Assembly (NCBI GenBank): GCA_003762615.1
Contig: RIAZ01000005.1
Location: 149,494-213,493 of the forward strand
DNA: 64,000 bases
From: Muribaculaceae bacterium Isolate-037 (Harlan)
Lineage (GTDB): Bacteria; Bacteroidota; Bacteroidia; Bacteroidales; Muribaculaceae
Direction of reading: 5' to 3'
Shown piece by piece: positions 18,872 through 28,399 of this stretch. Position 1 is the stretch's first letter; every line of letters starts with the position of its first letter. The position numbers and the translations under genes were made by a program. The notes beneath the pieces are model-generated. The model was given only the letters and a program-made list of their open reading frames with translations. It made no database searches and had not been told where the DNA came from.

Positions 18872-21800
18872 TTAGTTGAGGCGGTCGAGGCGGAAGTGGT
18901 CTACTTTAAACCAGCCGTTGTTACCGGTGGAGTCAAAGGTGCCGTCTTTCTTTTTGTTACTTGTGCGGATACCGATCTTGAGGTCTTCCCCATTTTTGAT
19001 GCGTACTGCCACTGCCATCTCTTTCAGTTGGAAGTTGTCGGAATTACTTCCTGTGTAGCCCGCGAAAGTGTTATCCTCTCCGGGTGTCAGCAGATTGGGG
19101 TAGTCGCTCTCAAATCCGAAGTATTGCACCTGATTGTTAGCAAACAGACGACAGGTGCCTTTTTTGTTCTCCTCCACCCAGAGTCGGCAGCGCACAAGGT
19201 AGGTGCCTTCCGGCAGTTTACCGGATTCGATGGTTTGCGACAGTTCAAACTCCTCCGGCATAGGGAAGGAGTTCATCCAGCAGAGATTGTTACCGTTGTA
19301 GTTTTTTGCATCGTTATTGATTCCGAAAGAGTTTCCGGCAAGATTACCGACTATGTTCCATCCGTAAGGCACGCCACGTTGGGTGTCTCCGTCAGTATTG
19401 AGAGTGCCTGTGGAATCATATTCAAAGTCCGGATTTATCAGTAGTTTGTCGGTAAGGCTTGTGGAATTGTCGGCAGGGTAACGCACATAGATCTCACTTA
19501 GAGCTATCCCCGGATTCATCATCGAGACACGCAGTTTCACGTTGCCGTCTTGTTTGGCGTCATACCTTACGGTGGCATCGTTGAACCCTTGCATAACTGT
19601 GGTGTGCCATTTCCCTTGCGTTGCGACAGTCTTCAGCGACAGCACTTCCGGCTCTGCTCCATTTATACTTATGCCCACGTCAAGCGAATCGCCGCTATGT
19701 ATTGGGAAAGTCGGGAGGAAACGTGCCTCTATCATATTCTCACCACTCTTTACCGGCACGATATATTCCACGTATGGAGCTTCAGAAATCTCTGCGGAGG
19801 AGTAATTGCGGTTATCCATACGCCATACTGCAATGCTGCTCCCGGATATTCCAAGATTCTTAAACTCTTTGAATCCTTCCGATACGGCAGAATATTGTAC
19901 CGCCGGTATGCGGTCGTAAGACTCAGTCGGCATCTCCACAGCCAAAGATGATATTCCAGCAGCGGATGCTGTCTCCGGCATGAAGAATTGCTGAAGATTT
20001 CTTGGCTTATAGTCCATCATACCGTCCCATTTGCCGTCGGCAATCCCTTTGTTGTACTTCTCGGTCAATTCAATGATACTGTCGAATGCCTTGTGAGCCT
20101 CATCGGAATAAGCAAGAGCCTTTTCGCGTTGTCCGGCATTGGCAAGCGTGAAACTCTGCTTTGCGCGGAATGTCTTGACGTTCATTAGGTACGCACCCTT
20201 CACCGGATATTCCACGAGTTCATAGAAAGCATCCTCCAATCGCTCCGGTATTCGGGATTTCAGTGTCTCCACCTTATCCACGAGCTGACGGTAGCGACTG
20301 ATGCGCTGATCCATCTCGCTGTCGTTGTATGCTACTCCGAATACGTGTTCCGGTTTGCCTGCAGCGGCAAGCTCGTAATATTCAAGTTTGATGTCGGCGA
20401 TGTCGTCAGCCACGTCTTCACCGAAAGTCTTTGCAGCCCAATGACGACTGTATCTGTAGGCGTTCTCCGGTTGCCATGCGTCAATATCCCACGCCAGATC
20501 CATGCAGAACTCCAATTCCTCTTCAGCCGGCTTGATGTCGCCTACGTTTATCACCCAAAGGTCGCGTATGCCGTTCTCATACCCCTTCACAAGCTCATAG
20601 CTGATAAGGGAGGGGGAGATGGATGAGAGCCACAGATAGTCGGATGGGGTGCCCCAATACGACAGATGATAATACACTCCGTGTCCCCCCTTGCGGAGCT
20701 GTTCCTTCTCGGTGGGAAGCTGACGGATGTAGCCATGATTATCATCAACCCATGTGAGAATCACGTCTTCCGGCACCTGTAGCCCGGCATTATAGGCATC
20801 AAGCACCTCCTTATACGGTATGAAAATCTGCGGCACGGAGTTAGGTTCTCCGATATGCTTCTTTATCAACGAACGTTGATAGCCGATGATTTCAGTCAAT
20901 CCACGCACCTTATCTTCGGTGGAGGGGTAGCCGCTGATTCCCCAGTCGTGCACACCGCGCATACCGAGTGTGTACATTGCTGATACCCCCTTACTCTCCG
21001 CGACACGTTCCTCCCAATATCGTTGAATCTTATCCTTGTTGGTCACGTAGTTCCAGTTGTCGTAAGTGCCAGATCCATCCTCATATCGTCGCCATTCCCA
21101 TTCATTATCGCGCAACATCTGTTCGCAATGGCTTGACCCAAGGGCGATGTCATATCTTTTTGCGACAGGTATGTTCTCCTTATTATCCCAGAATGCTTGC
21201 GAACATAGGTGCATCGCGGGCCATAGCACGTTGGCGCGTAGGCGTAGCAGAAGTTCCATCACCTTGGCATACGTGTTCGGTCCGATATTGTTATACTTTG
21301 CATCAATGTTTTTTGCCGCCCATGGCATCAGTCCCCAATCCTCGTCATTTATGAATATTCCACGGAATTTCACCGACGGTTCACCTACCACGGTTTTTCC
21401 CGGCGTGGCATAAATGGCATTACGTTTCTCCGGCGTCACATCAGCCCACCATACGTAAGGGGATACCCCCATCAGTTTTGAGATCTCAAACAGAGCGTAG
21501 GCTGTGCCTCTCGGAGTGCTGCCGTAGACTACGAGAGCACGTTCAACCCCTTTTGCCGGTTTCTCCACTACTGCAAGTCCGTATGCCTCCCATTTCCCGG
21601 CAATGTCGGATGTGTCGATTTTTCCTTCAGCTGCCAGTTTGTCGATGAAAGAGGATTTTCCGATAGTGCCGGCTATGATAGGATATTTTACTCCTTTCAA
21701 TGAATTTGTCAGTGTAGGGGTCTTGCCGGTTATCAGGCGTATGTCATCGCTGACGGCTCCGGCTACGGTGGCTACCACTTCCGCATCGGCAGGGTCAACC

Positions 21801-21952
21801 ACGAAGGAGGTTGTCTCACCGCGTGTCCCGACAATGGGGAATGCGCCTTTTGACGGTATTGCCGTGATATTTACGGATTCCGCTAAAATGTTTCCGCATA
21901 CCGACACACCGAATAGTGTTGTTGCAAACAACAATCTTGAGAATTGATTCAT
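18872..21952 (-). CDS. GH115 family glycoside hydrolase (xylan alpha-1,2-glucuronidase type)
   Basis: A 1026-residue exported enzyme. It has a signal peptide (residues 1-24, ending near ILAES), an N-terminal domain with TTSFVVDPADAEVV, then the GH115 core with VYGSTPRGTAYALFEISKLMG, PYVWWADVTPEKR, PSVKFRGIFINDEDWGLMPW (about 192-211), NVLWPAMHLC and WVDDNHGYIRQLP. The C-terminal domain carries carbohydrate-module-like sheets. GH115 enzymes release (4-O-methyl)glucuronic acid from glucuronoxylan, probably in the periplasm. The gene has its own promoter and no SusCD neighbours. The family call is strong; the exact linkage is inferred from the family. Confidence 0.9.
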   Translation of the reverse strand: MNQFSRLLFATTLFGVSVCGNILAESVNITAIPSKGAFPIVGTRGETTSFVVDPADAEVVATVAGAVSDDIRLITGKTPTLTNSLKGVKYPIIAGTIGKSSFIDKLAAEGKIDTSDIAGKWEAYGLAVVEKPAKGVERALVVYGSTPRGTAYALFEISKLMGVSPYVWWADVTPEKRNAIYATPGKTVVGEPSVKFRGIFINDEDWGLMPWAAKNIDAKYNNIGPNTYAKVMELLLRLRANVLWPAMHLCSQAFWDNKENIPVAKRYDIALGSSHCEQMLRDNEWEWRRYEDGSGTYDNWNYVTNKDKIQRYWEERVAESKGVSAMYTLGMRGVHDWGISGYPSTEDKVRGLTEIIGYQRSLIKKHIGEPNSVPQIFIPYKEVLDAYNAGLQVPEDVILTWVDDNHGYIRQLPTEKEQLRKGGHGVYYHLSYWGTPSDYLWLSSISPSLISYELVKGYENGIRDLWVINVGDIKPAEEELEFCMDLAWDIDAWQPENAYRYSRHWAAKTFGEDVADDIADIKLEYYELAAAGKPEHVFGVAYNDSEMDQRISRYRQLVDKVETLKSRIPERLEDAFYELVEYPVKGAYLMNVKTFRAKQSFTLANAGQREKALAYSDEAHKAFDSIIELTEKYNKGIADGKWDGMMDYKPRNLQQFFMPETASAAGISSLAVEMPTESYDRIPAVQYSAVSEGFKEFKNLGISGSSIAVWRMDNRNYSSAEISEAPYVEYIVPVKSGENMIEARFLPTFPIHSGDSLDVGISINGAEPEVLSLKTVATQGKWHTTVMQGFNDATVRYDAKQDGNVKLRVSMMNPGIALSEIYVRYPADNSTSLTDKLLINPDFEYDSTGTLNTDGDTQRGVPYGWNIVGNLAGNSFGINNDAKNYNGNNLCWMNSFPMPEEFELSQTIESGKLPEGTYLVRCRLWVEENKKGTCRLFANNQVQYFGFESDYPNLLTPGEDNTFAGYTGSNSDNFQLKEMAVAVRIKNGEDLKIGIRTSNKKKDGTFDSTGNNGWFKVDHFRLDRLN

Positions 21953-21960
21953 GTGTATGA

Positions 21961-21988
21961 TTTATAGAGTATTGTTTATAGTTTATAG
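21961..21988. repeat. Degenerate 7-bp tandem repeat, copy 2
   Basis: On the minus strand this reads CTATAAA CTATAAA CAATACT CTATAAA, 8 bp upstream of the GH115 start codon. It shares 7-bp periodicity with 14672-14699, 36455-36489 and 49801-49828. Confidence 0.55.
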
Positions 21989-22043
21989 TGAGATTGTCGT
22001 TATAAAGTTTGCCGTTAAAAGTAGGTCATTACATAAGTCATTG

Positions 22044-22051
22044 CAAAATTA
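22044..22051 (-). promoter_or_regulatory. -7 promoter element for GH115
   Basis: TAATTTTG on the minus strand matches TAnnTTTG, about 90 bp upstream of the start codon. Confidence 0.5.
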
Positions 22052-22193
22052 ATGAAATTTTAAATCTCCTGCAAATTGCAAAAAAAAATAAAAAAGTCTG
22101 AAAAAATACTCTTGCCATAATACGTAGGTAATATTTTATTGTTTAGAAATCATCTTGTGTTATTGATTTCATTATAAAATAAATTATGATTGT

Positions 22194-23696
22194 ATGGATA
22201 AGAAAAGACTGACCGCAGAAAACGGTCGCCCAATCGCCGACAACCAGAATATACAGACTGCTGGTCTGCGAGGACCTATGTCTGTCAATGATCCGTGGTA
22301 TCTTGAAAAAATAGCCCATTTTGATCGTGAGGTGATACCGGAAAGACGTATGCACGCCAAAGGCTCCGGTGCATTCGGCACGTTTACCGTCACAAATGAT
22401 ATTACAGAGTTTACACGAGCCTCTATCTTTGCAGAGGTGGGTAAACAGACGCCATGTCTCGTGCGCTTCTCAACGGTGGCTGGCGAACGTGGAGCAGCCG
22501 ACGCCGAACGCGACATACGAGGATTCGCAATGAAATTTTACACGGATGCAGGCAACTGGGATTTGGTGGGGAATAATACTCCTGTGTTTTTCCTGCGTGA
22601 CCCTCTGAAGTTTCCCGACTTGAATCATGCCATAAAACGCGACCCACGCACCGGTATGCGTAATCCTGCCGCCAATTGGGATTTTTGGACGCTTTTGCCC
22701 GAAGCGTTGCATCAGGTGACGATAACGATGTCGCCGCGTGGCATACCTGCCTCGTTCCGCCACATGCACGGGTTCGGTAGCCATACCTACAGCTTTATAA
22801 ATAAGGATAACAAACGCACTTGGGTGAAATTCCATTTCATCACCATGCAGGGTATAAAGAATCTTACCGACAGTGAGGCAGAGACTATCATCGCCAAGGA
22901 TAGGGAGTCGCATCAGCGTGATCTTTTTGAAGCCATTGAGAGAGGGGATTTCCCACGTTGGCAACTGAAGGTGCAGCTTATGACTGAGGATGAGGCGAAG
23001 GAATACCATATAAATCCGTTTGATCTGACAAAGGTATGGTATCATAAGGATTTCCCGCTTCGTGATGTGGGTATCCTTGAACTTAACCGTAATCCTGAGA
23101 ATTTCTTTGCCGAGATTGAGCAGGCTGCCTTTAATCCGGCAAATATCGTCGACGGCATCGGTTTCTCTCCCGACAAGATGCTTCAGGGACGTCTTTTCTC
23201 CTACGGTGATGCGCAACGTTATCGTCTTGGTGTCAATCATAACCTTATACCAGTGAACAGTCCAAGATGTCCGTTCCATTCGTATCATCGCGACGGACAG
23301 ATGCGCACTGATGGCAATTGCGGCAGAACCATATCATACGAGCCGAACAGTTATGGCGAATGGCAAGATACTCCTTCAAGAAAGGAACCTCCGTTGGAGC
23401 TGCATGGTGATATGTATAACTATGATGAAAGGGAATATGACAATGACTATTACACGCAGCCCGGAAAGTTATGGCGTCTTATGAGCGCGGAGGATAAGAG
23501 GGCGACGTGTAGCAATACTGCCACTCAGATGGAGGGGGTGCCCCTCTTTATAAAGCAGCGTCATGTCAGGGCTTGCCATAATGCGGATGAGGAGTATGGC
23601 AAGATGCTTGCCGAGGCATTGGGCATAGATCTTGCGGAGGCACTTGTGGCGGAGGATCCGGCACATCCATCATGGGATAAACGTGAGATCCATTGA
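22194..23696 (+). CDS. katA: Monofunctional haem catalase
   Basis: A 500-residue clade 3-type small-subunit catalase that disproportionates hydrogen peroxide in the cytoplasm. The distal haem residues are His54 ([12 protein letters not shown]) and Asn127 (VGNNTPVFF), and the proximal haem ligand is Tyr337 ([14 protein letters not shown]). The NADPH-binding-type region and length fit KatA of Bacteroides. It stands alone between GH115 (divergent) and the two-component system. I find no clear TAnnTTTG promoter in the AT-rich upstream region, so an activator such as OxyR may be needed, as known for katA (katB) in Bacteroides fragilis. Confidence 0.95.
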   Translation: MDKKRLTAENGRPIADNQNIQTAGLRGPMSVNDPWYLEKIAHFDREVIPERRMHAKGSGAFGTFTVTNDITEFTRASIFAEVGKQTPCLVRFSTVAGERGAADAERDIRGFAMKFYTDAGNWDLVGNNTPVFFLRDPLKFPDLNHAIKRDPRTGMRNPAANWDFWTLLPEALHQVTITMSPRGIPASFRHMHGFGSHTYSFINKDNKRTWVKFHFITMQGIKNLTDSEAETIIAKDRESHQRDLFEAIERGDFPRWQLKVQLMTEDEAKEYHINPFDLTKVWYHKDFPLRDVGILELNRNPENFFAEIEQAAFNPANIVDGIGFSPDKMLQGRLFSYGDAQRYRLGVNHNLIPVNSPRCPFHSYHRDGQMRTDGNCGRTISYEPNSYGEWQDTPSRKEPPLELHGDMYNYDEREYDNDYYTQPGKLWRLMSAEDKRATCSNTATQMEGVPLFIKQRHVRACHNADEEYGKMLAEALGIDLAEALVAEDPAHPSWDKREIH

Positions 23697-23780
23697 AAGA
23701 CGTGAGTCAAAGACGTTGTGGATTTTATTAAATTTTTATTAAAGATTTAATCGGATAAGGATATTTAGATTATTAAGTGG

Positions 23781-23788
23781 TAACTTTG
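23781..23788 (+). promoter_or_regulatory. -7 promoter element for the two-component operon
   Basis: TAACTTTG matches TAnnTTTG. It places the transcript start about 100 nt before the response-regulator ATG and so creates a long leader containing a perfect hairpin. Confidence 0.55.
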
Positions 23789-23823
23789 CATCGGAGGATG
23801 ATGTTGCTTGAAACATGTTTATT

Positions 23824-23869
23824 GAAGTCTTGACAATTTTATGCTCCATAATGAAGTTGTCAAGACTTC
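23824..23869 (+). promoter_or_regulatory. Perfect 13-bp hairpin in the response-regulator leader
   Basis: GAAGTCTTGACAA (23824-23836) pairs perfectly with 23857-23869 across a 20-nt loop. It ends 23 nt before the ATG and downstream of the predicted promoter. There is no T tract directly after it, so it may be an attenuator, an mRNA-stability element, a DNA-level operator, or the terminator for the catalase transcript. Confidence 0.5.
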
Positions 23870-23892
23870 AGTCTTAATAGTTGATTTGATCT

Positions 23893-24585
23893 ATGGATGC
23901 AGTGAAAATATTGGTTATAGAGGATGATGAAACTCTCGCGGATACTCTTCAGTTTAATCTGGAGCTGGAGGGGTATGACGCCATGAAGGTATATAGTGCT
24001 GATGAGGCGATGGATTTGGATCTGCCCTCATTCTCATTGATTGTGCTTGATGTGATGATGGATGGCACAAACGGTTTTCAATTCGCAAAGAGATTGAAGA
24101 GCGATGCCGCCACCGCCTCCATACCGATTATTTTCTGCACAGCAAAAGATACGGAGGATGACATGGTGACAGGTTTCCATTTGGGTGCTGATGATTACAT
24201 ATATAAGCCTTACACGATACGCAACGTTCTGACACGGATAAAGGCAGTGCTCCGACGGACTGCCTCTCCGGCGACTCCAAAAAAGGATGCGGAGGAGGAT
24301 GTGATAACCTATAAGGGGATAACCGTGGATAAGAGATTCAAGCGATGTATGGTCGACGGGCAGGAGGTGAAACTCGTGAAGAAAGAATTTGAGATACTAT
24401 CGCTACTTATCTCCACTCCCGGCAGGATATACACACGAGAGGAGATACTTGACCGCGTGTGGAAGAGGGAGGCGATTGTGCTCGACCGCACAATCGATGT
24501 CAATATCACGCGCCTGCGCACGAAACTTCATCCATACGGCAGACATATAATCACCCGTTCGGGCTACGGCTATGGCTTCGAGTAG
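23893..24585 (+). CDS. PhoB/OmpR-family response regulator
   Basis: A 230-residue two-component response regulator. The receiver domain (1-120) has the acidic pocket EDDE (10-13), phospho-acceptor Asp53 (LIVLDVMMDG) and the conserved Lys in DDYIYKPYT. The C-terminal winged-helix DNA-binding domain (about 132-230) has LVKKEFEILSLL and DVNITRLRTKL. It overlaps the histidine kinase gene by 14 bp. Because a phosphate transporter and an OprP-like porin follow directly, I infer a PhoB-like role in phosphate control. Confidence 0.85.
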   Translation: MDAVKILVIEDDETLADTLQFNLELEGYDAMKVYSADEAMDLDLPSFSLIVLDVMMDGTNGFQFAKRLKSDAATASIPIIFCTAKDTEDDMVTGFHLGADDYIYKPYTIRNVLTRIKAVLRRTASPATPKKDAEEDVITYKGITVDKRFKRCMVDGQEVKLVKKEFEILSLLISTPGRIYTREEILDRVWKREAIVLDRTIDVNITRLRTKLHPYGRHIITRSGYGYGFE

Positions 24586-25996
24586 AATCACGTATCATCA
24601 TCGGCTGTTTCTATGGCTACTGTCGTTCCTGGGACTGTTCATGGGTTGCTTTGTGATATTTCAGTATGACCGCGAGAAGAAATATAAGGCGGAGCAGCTT
24701 AATGAGCGTCTGCAATTATATAACGTGGGGATTGCGGATGCAGTGATGAACGGTGTGTCGCCACAAGAATATCTTGCCGGATGCAAGGAGCCGTTTGAGG
24801 AATTGAGGGTGTCTATCATCAATAATGACGGCAGGGTCGTGTTTGACAACACGCTTGACACCTTGCCGACAGAGAATCATCTTTCCCGTCCGGAGATAAG
24901 GGATGCATTGCGCAGCGGCATCGGTTTTGCCCGACGTAGACATTCGTTTACCACCAACGACACATATTTCTACTCAGCGATGTCTAACGATTCCATAATC
25001 GTAAGGACTGCCGCTCCCTATACGATGAGTGTTCGCGAAATGCTGAAGGCTGACAGTGCGTTCCTTTGGTTTATGTTTGGCATGGCTGGGGTGATGAGCG
25101 TGATAGGGTATTATGCCACCCGTAAGATCGGGCATACGATAACGCGTCTCAATCAGTTTGCTGCAAAGGCGGAACGTGGGGAGCAGATTTATGGCGACGA
25201 TCCTTTCCCACATGATGAGCTCGGGGATATTTCCGGTCATATAGTGCAGCTTTATGCCAATCTCCAGCAGGCGATGATGGAGCGCGACAGGCAACATGAG
25301 GAGTCGCTTAGACTTGAACATGAGAAGAATCTGATCAAACGGCAACTCTCTAATAACATCAACCATGAACTGAAGACTCCGGTGGCTGCGATGCAGGTGT
25401 GTCTGGAGACTATCATCGAGCATCCGGATCTGCCGCAAAGTAAGAAGGATGTATTTGTAGGACGTTGTTATGATAATTGCCGGCGTCTTCAGCAGCTGCT
25501 TGCCGATGTCTCCACCATCACTCGTCTTGAAGATGGGCAGTCGATGATTGAGAAAGAGCCTATAGATCTTTCAACTCTGATAAAAGCGGTGGTGGAGGAA
25601 TATTCTGCTTCCGGCATACCCATAAGGCTGGATATCCCGTCGGAGATGAAGACGGTTGGAAATTATTCTCTACTTTCCGCTGTATTCAGAAATCTTATAT
25701 CGAATGCCAACGCCTATTCACGTGCATCGCTGATAAGTATCACTGCCCATGACTCCGTATCAGGCGAATGGATTATTGATTTTAGGGATAATGGCATAGG
25801 AGTGGATGAGTCGCATCATTCGCGTCTGTTTGAGCGATTCTACCGTGTGGATAGCGGACGTAGCCGAAATTCGGGAGGCACTGGGCTTGGGCTTTCAATC
25901 GTGAAGAATACGATACTCTTCCACGGAGGCACTATCACGGTCAGTAATCATCCGGAGGGTGGACTCCGGTTCCTGATCACTTTACCGGGAACATAG
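24572..25996 (+). CDS. Membrane sensor histidine kinase (PhoR-like partner)
   Basis: A 474-residue kinase with two membrane segments (about 11-31 and 162-183) bracketing a periplasmic sensor domain of about 130 residues. It has a HAMP-like linker, a dimerisation helix with His265 in NNINHELKTPVAAM, and an ATPase domain with the N box (FRNLISNANAYS), G1 box DNGIGV, F box LFERFYRVD and G2 box GGTGLGLSI. It is translationally coupled to the response regulator. A periplasmic sensor is present, unlike the minimal E. coli PhoR, so it may sense a signal directly. The phosphate link rests on gene context. Confidence 0.87.
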   Translation: MASSRITYHHRLFLWLLSFLGLFMGCFVIFQYDREKKYKAEQLNERLQLYNVGIADAVMNGVSPQEYLAGCKEPFEELRVSIINNDGRVVFDNTLDTLPTENHLSRPEIRDALRSGIGFARRRHSFTTNDTYFYSAMSNDSIIVRTAAPYTMSVREMLKADSAFLWFMFGMAGVMSVIGYYATRKIGHTITRLNQFAAKAERGEQIYGDDPFPHDELGDISGHIVQLYANLQQAMMERDRQHEESLRLEHEKNLIKRQLSNNINHELKTPVAAMQVCLETIIEHPDLPQSKKDVFVGRCYDNCRRLQQLLADVSTITRLEDGQSMIEKEPIDLSTLIKAVVEEYSASGIPIRLDIPSEMKTVGNYSLLSAVFRNLISNANAYSRASLISITAHDSVSGEWIIDFRDNGIGVDESHHSRLFERFYRVDSGRSRNSGGTGLGLSIVKNTILFHGGTITVSNHPEGGLRFLITLPGT

Positions 25997-26031
25997 ATAA
26001 CTTCAATTTCACATTTTTGAAACATTTCGGT

Positions 26032-26063
26032 AAGATTTATGAAATAAAATCTTGAGAACTTTG
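26032..26063 (+). promoter_or_regulatory. Inverted repeat and near-consensus -7 upstream of the phosphate transporter
   Basis: AAGATTT (26032-26038) and AAATCTT (26047-26053) form a 7-bp inverted repeat directly before GAACTTTG (26056-26063), which fits TAnnTTTG except for the first base. It is a candidate operator and promoter, possibly for the adjacent response regulator. Confidence 0.4.
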
Positions 26064-26089
26064 CCATAGAAACAATAAACTGTAATACT

Positions 26090-28399
26090 ATGGAGTATGT
26101 TTTTATCGGCATTGTTATTTTTCTTTTTGTACTCGCTGTGTTTGACCTCACTGTGGGGGTCAGCAATGATGCGGTCAACTTCCTCAATTCAGCAATCGGC
26201 TCCCGTGCCGCATCGTTCAAGACAGTTATCATTATCGCCGCCGTGGGGATTTTCCTGGGCGCGGTGATGAGCAACGGCATGATGGATATTGCCCGTAATG
26301 GCATATTCAGACCTGAGCAGCTGTCGTTCTTCGACGTGATGTGCATATTCACGGCTGTGATGGTCACGGATATAATCCTTCTGGATATCTTTAATTCCCT
26401 GGGAATGCCCACATCGACGACCGTCTCAATGGTGTTTGAATTGCTTGGTGCCACGTTTGCTGTCGCCCTTTTCAAGATAGCCGGGAATCCTGAGCTGTCG
26501 CTCGGTCATCTTCTTAACACGGAAAAGGCGTTTGAGGTTATTCTCGGCATATTCTTGTCGGTGGCGATTGCCTTCTTTTTCGGTACGTTGGTGCAATATC
26601 TCAGCCGATTGTGGTTCTCGTTTGATTACAAGAAAGGTCTCTCATGGAAGATCGGTATATTCGGAGGAATAGCCACGACAGCTATCGTCTACTTCCTGAT
26701 ACTTAAAGGTGCGAAAGGATTGACGTTCATGACTCCCGAAGTGAAGGGATGGATTAGTGATAATACAGGCATATTGATGGGCGTTTGCTTTGTGGTTTCT
26801 ACATTGGTGATGCAGTGTCTGCATTTCCTGAAGGTGAACGTATTCAAGATTATAGTGCTTTTCGGCACATTTGCTCTTGCCATGGCATTTGCCGGTAACG
26901 ACCTCGTGAATTTTATCGGTGTTCCGCTGACTGGTTTTGCCTCGTGGCAGGATTATGTAGCACATGGGGGAGGTAGTCCCGACGCATTTCTTATGACTTC
27001 ATTGACAGGGGCAGCATCTACCCCGGTATATTTCCTAATCGGGGCGGGCGTCATTATGGTGGTGGCGTTGGCAACGTCAAGGAAAGCTCAGAAAGTGGTG
27101 GAGACATCAGTCAATCTGTCGCGTCAGGATAGTGGCGAGGAGATGTTCGGTTCGTCGAAACTCGCGCGTAGAATCGTGGGATGGGCTCTTGCCGTATCGG
27201 GCTGGATTGTATCCCACACTCCGGAGGGGGTAAGACGTTGGGTTGGGAGAAGGCTTGATACCAACCGTGCGATACTTTATAATGGTGCTGCGTTTGACCT
27301 TGTGAGGGGTTCGATCAACCTTGTGCTCGCAGGTATGCTTATCGCCTTGGGCACATCGCTGAAACTGCCTCTATCAACGACCTACGTCACGTTTATGGTG
27401 GCGATGGGCACGTCTCTTGCCGATCGTGCTTGGGGTCGCGAATCGGCAGTGTTCCGCATCACAGGCGTCATTTCAGTCATTGGCGGATGGTTCATTACAG
27501 CCGGGGCAGCCTTTATTGGAGCAGCACTGATCGTAAGCATCATGCATGTTGGGGGTGCCACAGCGATTGTGGTTGTTGCAGTAGTCGCAGTGGTGATTCT
27601 GTTACATAGCAATCTTCGCCGACGCAAGGAGGAGACGGCAAGTGAGAACACTCTCTTCCAGAGTATCCTTGCTTCCGGCGACAAGCGCAAGGCTTGGAAT
27701 CTTCTGAAACTGTACCTTGCCGAGAATCAGAAACTGTTTCTGGAGTTTGCTATGGAAACGCAGAAAAACATCATATCCGGCTTCTTCTCCGATAATTCCC
27801 GTCAGCTTGACAAGGCTATTGTCGGCATGCGTAAGCAGAAGGATGTGCTGAAGAGCAACCGTAGAAAATCCACGCTTTGCCTTCGCCATGTAGAGCCGGA
27901 CGTAGCGATTGAGATGAACACATGGTTCCATACGGCAAGCAATTGCCAGATGGGGATACTGTATAATCTTCTACGTATCGCGGAAGTATGCCATGAGCAT
28001 GTCGACAACCATTTCCGTCCGTTGCCGAAGGGATATGCCGAACTTGCCATTCCATTGTGTGAGGAGACAACCGGTCTTTTCCACACTACCATCGGATTGT
28101 TGGGAAATCCTGAACCTTCGCGGGTAATCGGTCTGCGCAGTAGCTGCGACAATCTGAAGAATCGTCTGTCATTGTTATGCCGACGAGTGTATGGCGAGAT
28201 ACGTCAGGGTGAGTCGCAGGATATGGGTGTGCTCTACGTCTACGTCAATATGCTTCAGGAGATGCAGGAGATAGTGTCGAGTCTTCGCAAGTTGCTGAGG
28301 GCAGATGCAAAACTTATGTTGTCGCCGGAGACTCCAATCCGTATTCCGACCATATTTAACCGACCTGTTGATTCTGATGAAGAGTATGCGTTTTCTTAA
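26090..28399 (+). CDS. PiT-family inorganic phosphate transporter with PhoU-like C-terminal domain
   Basis: A 769-residue inner membrane permease. The PiT signature occurs twice: DLTVGVSNDAVNFLNSAIGS near residue 20-39 and AFAGNDLVNFIGVPLTGFAS near 265-284. The second half has the paired STTYVTFMVAMGTSLADRAWG segment. About 11-12 hydrophobic segments are followed by a soluble helical region (about 530-769) resembling PhoU/DUF47 four-helix proteins, which may gate the transporter. It imports phosphate with a cation. It sits between the PhoB/PhoR-like pair and the porin, which it overlaps by a few codons. Confidence 0.88.
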   Translation: MEYVFIGIVIFLFVLAVFDLTVGVSNDAVNFLNSAIGSRAASFKTVIIIAAVGIFLGAVMSNGMMDIARNGIFRPEQLSFFDVMCIFTAVMVTDIILLDIFNSLGMPTSTTVSMVFELLGATFAVALFKIAGNPELSLGHLLNTEKAFEVILGIFLSVAIAFFFGTLVQYLSRLWFSFDYKKGLSWKIGIFGGIATTAIVYFLILKGAKGLTFMTPEVKGWISDNTGILMGVCFVVSTLVMQCLHFLKVNVFKIIVLFGTFALAMAFAGNDLVNFIGVPLTGFASWQDYVAHGGGSPDAFLMTSLTGAASTPVYFLIGAGVIMVVALATSRKAQKVVETSVNLSRQDSGEEMFGSSKLARRIVGWALAVSGWIVSHTPEGVRRWVGRRLDTNRAILYNGAAFDLVRGSINLVLAGMLIALGTSLKLPLSTTYVTFMVAMGTSLADRAWGRESAVFRITGVISVIGGWFITAGAAFIGAALIVSIMHVGGATAIVVVAVVAVVILLHSNLRRRKEETASENTLFQSILASGDKRKAWNLLKLYLAENQKLFLEFAMETQKNIISGFFSDNSRQLDKAIVGMRKQKDVLKSNRRKSTLCLRHVEPDVAIEMNTWFHTASNCQMGILYNLLRIAEVCHEHVDNHFRPLPKGYAELAIPLCEETTGLFHTTIGLLGNPEPSRVIGLRSSCDNLKNRLSLLCRRVYGEIRQGESQDMGVLYVYVNMLQEMQEIVSSLRKLLRADAKLMLSPETPIRIPTIFNRPVDSDEEYAFS

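Noticed and set aside
12854..21952. Possible polysaccharide utilization locus around the GH29 and GH115 genes
   Set aside because: No SusC/SusD pair, no hybrid two-component or anti-sigma regulator; the glycosidases have separate promoters and orientations.
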